A stretch of DNA of 64,000 nucleotides from Achromobacter spanius (GTDB lineage Bacteria > Pseudomonadota > Gammaproteobacteria > Burkholderiales > Burkholderiaceae_B): assembly GCF_002812705.1 (NCBI RefSeq), contig NZ_CP025030.1, positions 2,728,001 to 2,792,000 on the forward strand, given 5' to 3'. Position 1 is the stretch's first letter. Each line of letters begins with the position of its first letter. The notes beneath the pieces were generated by a model. That model saw only the letters and a program-made list of their open reading frames with translations. It ran no database searches and was not told the origin of the DNA. Position numbers and translations under genes: made by a program. Below, one piece after another: positions 62,218-64,000 of this stretch.

Positions 62218-62655
62218 TCAGTTTGCGGGCGGTGCGCGCGGCTGTACCGCGCTCCAGGCATGAAGGGAGTTTTCCGCCAGGAAGAACAGCGGCGGGTAGG
62301 TGATGGCGCGGCCCACGGGGGCGGGCACCACGGGCACGGGCGCAGGCAGGATGCTCACGTCGGCTTGGGGGTTGCGGCACAGCGGGCAATGATGGTCGCC
62401 ATGGGCGTCATCGGCCTTGCTGCCGTGCGGGCTATCGTGCAGGTCGTTGTGCGATTCGTTGTGCGGCACTTCCAGCGTCAGGGTGCCGCTGGCGTCCCCT
62501 TCGCTGGCGCAGTACTCCACGCTGATGCGATGAATGTGATGGCCGTCGGGCGACAGGCTCAAGGCATGGGCTAGCGACGGCGCCAACGACGCCCACAGGA
62601 TCGCGGCAAGCGCGATCCACAGGTTGGGGCGGGTCAGGAAAGTAGCGAAGCACAT
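62218..62655 (-). CDS. cruR: CruR: DUF2946 nascent-chain copper sensor
   Basis: 145 residues: N-terminal membrane or signal helix (about 10-32), His-rich stretch (65-89), the CXXC motif HCPLC (90-93) and a C-terminal RAPP (140-143) two codons before the stop. In B. pertussis CruR, copper binding to the CXXC of the nascent chain relieves arrest at RAPP and lets Rho end transcription before the next gene. All the required parts are present here, and the downstream genes (TonB receptor, PepSY) are the same kind as in bp2923-bfrG-bp2921. Confidence 0.88.
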   Translation of the reverse strand: MCFATFLTRPNLWIALAAILWASLAPSLAHALSLSPDGHHIHRISVEYCASEGDASGTLTLEVPHNESHNDLHDSPHGSKADDAHGDHHCPLCRNPQADVSILPAPVPVVPAPVGRAITYPPLFFLAENSLHAWSAVQPRAPPAN

Positions 62656-62712
62656 GGAGCGGAATTATATCGGAGCAGTTTTCCGATGCGTGCGCAGTAT
62701 CAAGGAAATCTT

Positions 62713-62735
62713 AAGACGCCCGCCCGCGTCTTTTT
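62713..62735. promoter_or_regulatory. Small hairpin between urtE and cruR
   Basis: AAGACGC / GCGTCTT with a CCGCCC loop. The T run lies on the plus strand, away from urt transcription. It may be part of the cruR control region; evidence is weak. Confidence 0.3.
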
Positions 62736-62762
62736 CCTCATGGTGTTTCCGTTAGCCCTCGG

Positions 62763-63461
62763 CTATACCGACAAGTGCCGGCGCACGTCCTCGCCATCGA
62801 TGGTGCTGCGGTCGCCGCTGGCCACCACTTCCCCGCGCGACAGCACGACGAACTGGTCCGCCAGCTCGCGCGCGAAATCGAAGTACTGCTCGCACAGCAG
62901 AATGGCGATGTCGCCGCGTTCGCGCAGCATGTGGATCACGCGCGCGATGTCCTTGATGATGGACGGCTGAATGCCTTCGGTGGGTTCGTCCAGGATGATG
63001 AGCTTGGGCTCGGCCACCAGCGCGCGCGCAATCGCAAGCTGTTGCTGCTGGCCGCCGGACAAGTCGCCGCCGCGCCGCGACAACATGCTTTTCAGCACGG
63101 GAAACAGTTCAAAGACCTCTTCCTTGATGCGGCGCGCGCGCGCGGCGGGCTTGGTCGCCATGCCCATCAGGATGTTCTCTTCCACCGTCAGCCGCGCAAA
63201 GATGTCGCGGCCCTGCGGCACATAAGCCATGCCGCGCGCGGCCCGCTGGTGCGGCGCCAGGCGCGTGATGTCGGCGCCGTCGAACGCGATGTTGCCGCTG
63301 GCCACGGGCAGCACGCCCATCACGCATTTCAGCAGCGTGGTCTTGCCCACGCCGTTGCGCCCCAGCAGCGCCAGGCATTCGCCCTGGCGCACCGACAGCG
63401 ACACGCCGCGCAGCGTGTGGCTGCCGCCGTAGTATTGGTTGATCGTGCTTACGTCCAGCAT
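62763..63461 (-). CDS. urtE: Urea ABC transporter ATP-binding subunit UrtE
   Basis: 232 residues from ATG 63461 (MLDVSTINQYYGGSHTLRGV), the UrtE start; a longer frame to 63749 is antisense or shadow to urtD. Walker A GRNGVGKTT, signature LSGGQQQQLAIARAL, Walker B LIILDEPTEGIQPS, typical of LivF/UrtE ATPases. Part of the high-affinity urea importer UrtABCDE. It starts 2 bp after the urtD stop and is the last urt gene. Confidence 0.92.
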   Translation of the reverse strand: MLDVSTINQYYGGSHTLRGVSLSVRQGECLALLGRNGVGKTTLLKCVMGVLPVASGNIAFDGADITRLAPHQRAARGMAYVPQGRDIFARLTVEENILMGMATKPAARARRIKEEVFELFPVLKSMLSRRGGDLSGGQQQQLAIARALVAEPKLIILDEPTEGIQPSIIKDIARVIHMLRERGDIAILLCEQYFDFARELADQFVVLSRGEVVASGDRSTIDGEDVRRHLSV

Positions 63462-63463
63462 CT

Positions 63464-64000
63464 TTAGCGCCCCAGGTAGACTTCGATCACGCGCGGGTCG
63501 GCCTGCACCTTGCTCATCGGCCCTTCGGCCAGTACCGAGCCTTCGTGCAGTACCGTCACCTTGCCGTCGCCCGCGATCTGGTTGACGAAGTCCATGTCGT
63601 GTTCCACCACCATCAACGAATGGCGGCCGCGCAGTTCGTTCAGCAATTCGCCGGTGCGTTCGGTTTCGGCGTCGGTCATGCCGGCAACCGGTTCGTCCAG
63701 CAGCAGCAACTGCGGTTCCTGCATCAGCAGCATGCCGATTTCCAGCCACTGCTTCTGGCCGTGCGACAGCAGGCCGGCAGGGCGTTGCACTTCGGGGCGC
63801 AGGCGGATCAAGTCCAGCGTTTCGCCGATCTTGTCGGCCTGTTCGCTGGTCAAGCGCGAGAACAGCGTGGGGCGCACGCGCTTGTCCGTCTTCATCGCCA
63901 GCTCCAGGTTTTCAAACACGCTGTGCTGTTCAAACACCGTGGGCCGCTGAAACTTGCGGCCGATGCCCGCGTGCGCGATCTGCGCTTCGTTCAAGGTCGT
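63464..64000 (-). CDS. urtD: Urea ABC transporter ATP-binding subunit UrtD (partial)
   Basis: The last 178 codons of the gene are present; the 5' end is beyond the window edge and the frame stays open to base 64000. The visible part holds the LivG/UrtD stretch AGIGRKFQRPTVFEQHSVFENLELAM, LSHGQKQWLEIGMLLM and LLLLDEPVAGMTDAE, with switch H in VVEHDMDF. Pairs with UrtE to drive urea import. Confidence 0.9.
   Translation of the reverse strand, partial: TTLNEAQIAHAGIGRKFQRPTVFEQHSVFENLELAMKTDKRVRPTLFSRLTSEQADKIGETLDLIRLRPEVQRPAGLLSHGQKQWLEIGMLLMQEPQLLLLDEPVAGMTDAETERTGELLNELRGRHSLMVVEHDMDFVNQIAGDGKVTVLHEGSVLAEGPMSKVQADPRVIEVYLGR

Noticed and set aside
62163..62220. Intrinsic terminator right after cruR
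   Set aside because: Only a CGGAAAACC direct repeat is seen, with no stem followed by a T run.

Overview
The window looks like chromosome of a high-GC betaproteobacterium of the family Alcaligenaceae, most likely an Achromobacter close to Bordetella. The main grounds are a complete hurI-hurR-bhuRSTUV heme locus in Bordetella order, a CruR-bfrG-like copper operon of the kind described in B. pertussis, a Bug-family solute-binding protein, many LysR-type regulators, and strong G/C third-position bias. The bias also creates very long spurious antisense ORFs. No tRNA, rRNA, CRISPR array or prophage was seen. The only autonomous mobile element is one IS3-family insertion.

Layout. 0.1-9.1 kb: regulators with small transporters (LysR, SDR, a frameshifted TauE/SafE permease with divergent LysR, MATE pump with divergent MarR, EamA exporter, AraC, LysR). 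9.2-14.05 kb: maeB-type malic enzyme, LysR and a divergent M20 peptidase. 14.09-15.54 kb: an IS3/IS150-like element inside the tetraloop of a rho-independent terminator. 15.6-20.1 kb: small secreted proteins, slyX, a PqqU-like TonB receptor and an orphan nifQ with a ModE-like site. 20.3-22.8 kb: periplasmic ankyrin protein.

22.9-30.7 kb (all minus strand): a respiratory/copper block transcribed as DUF2946 leader, sco, pcuAC, then regB, regA, then cyoABCD. Two RegA/ActR-type palindromes lie between regA and cyoA. 31.0-31.8 kb: NlpD-like lipoprotein. 31.87-32.81 kb: tandem array of a 204-nt multi-hairpin repeat; its last copy supplies the stop codon of a cystine-type ABC ATPase. 32.8-35.1 kb: that ABC transporter. 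35.3-42.7 kb: P1 peptidase, HlyIII/TrhA protein, kynR-kynU with an amino-acid permease, VOC protein, WYL regulator, and a secreted 2H-phosphoesterase-like protein. 42.9-51.5 kb: CopD-like protein and the heme regulon. 51.6-57.3 kb: yajQ, LysR, alkA, DUF3829 lipoprotein, tartrate/D-malate dehydrogenase and Bug protein. 57.4-62.7 kb: PAP2 phosphatase and the cruR-TonB receptor-PepSY operon. 62.8-64 kb: end of a urea ABC operon (urtE, partial urtD).

The recurring theme is metal and redox homeostasis: copper (two DUF2946-led operons, SCO, PCuAC, bo3 oxidase, CopD), iron/heme (hur-bhu) and possibly molybdenum (nifQ). The most interesting signals are the two DUF2946 leaders ending in RAPP (one with and one without the copper-sensing CXXC), the tandem cruciform array, the RegA-box palindromes, the ModE-like site, and the IS inside a terminator loop.
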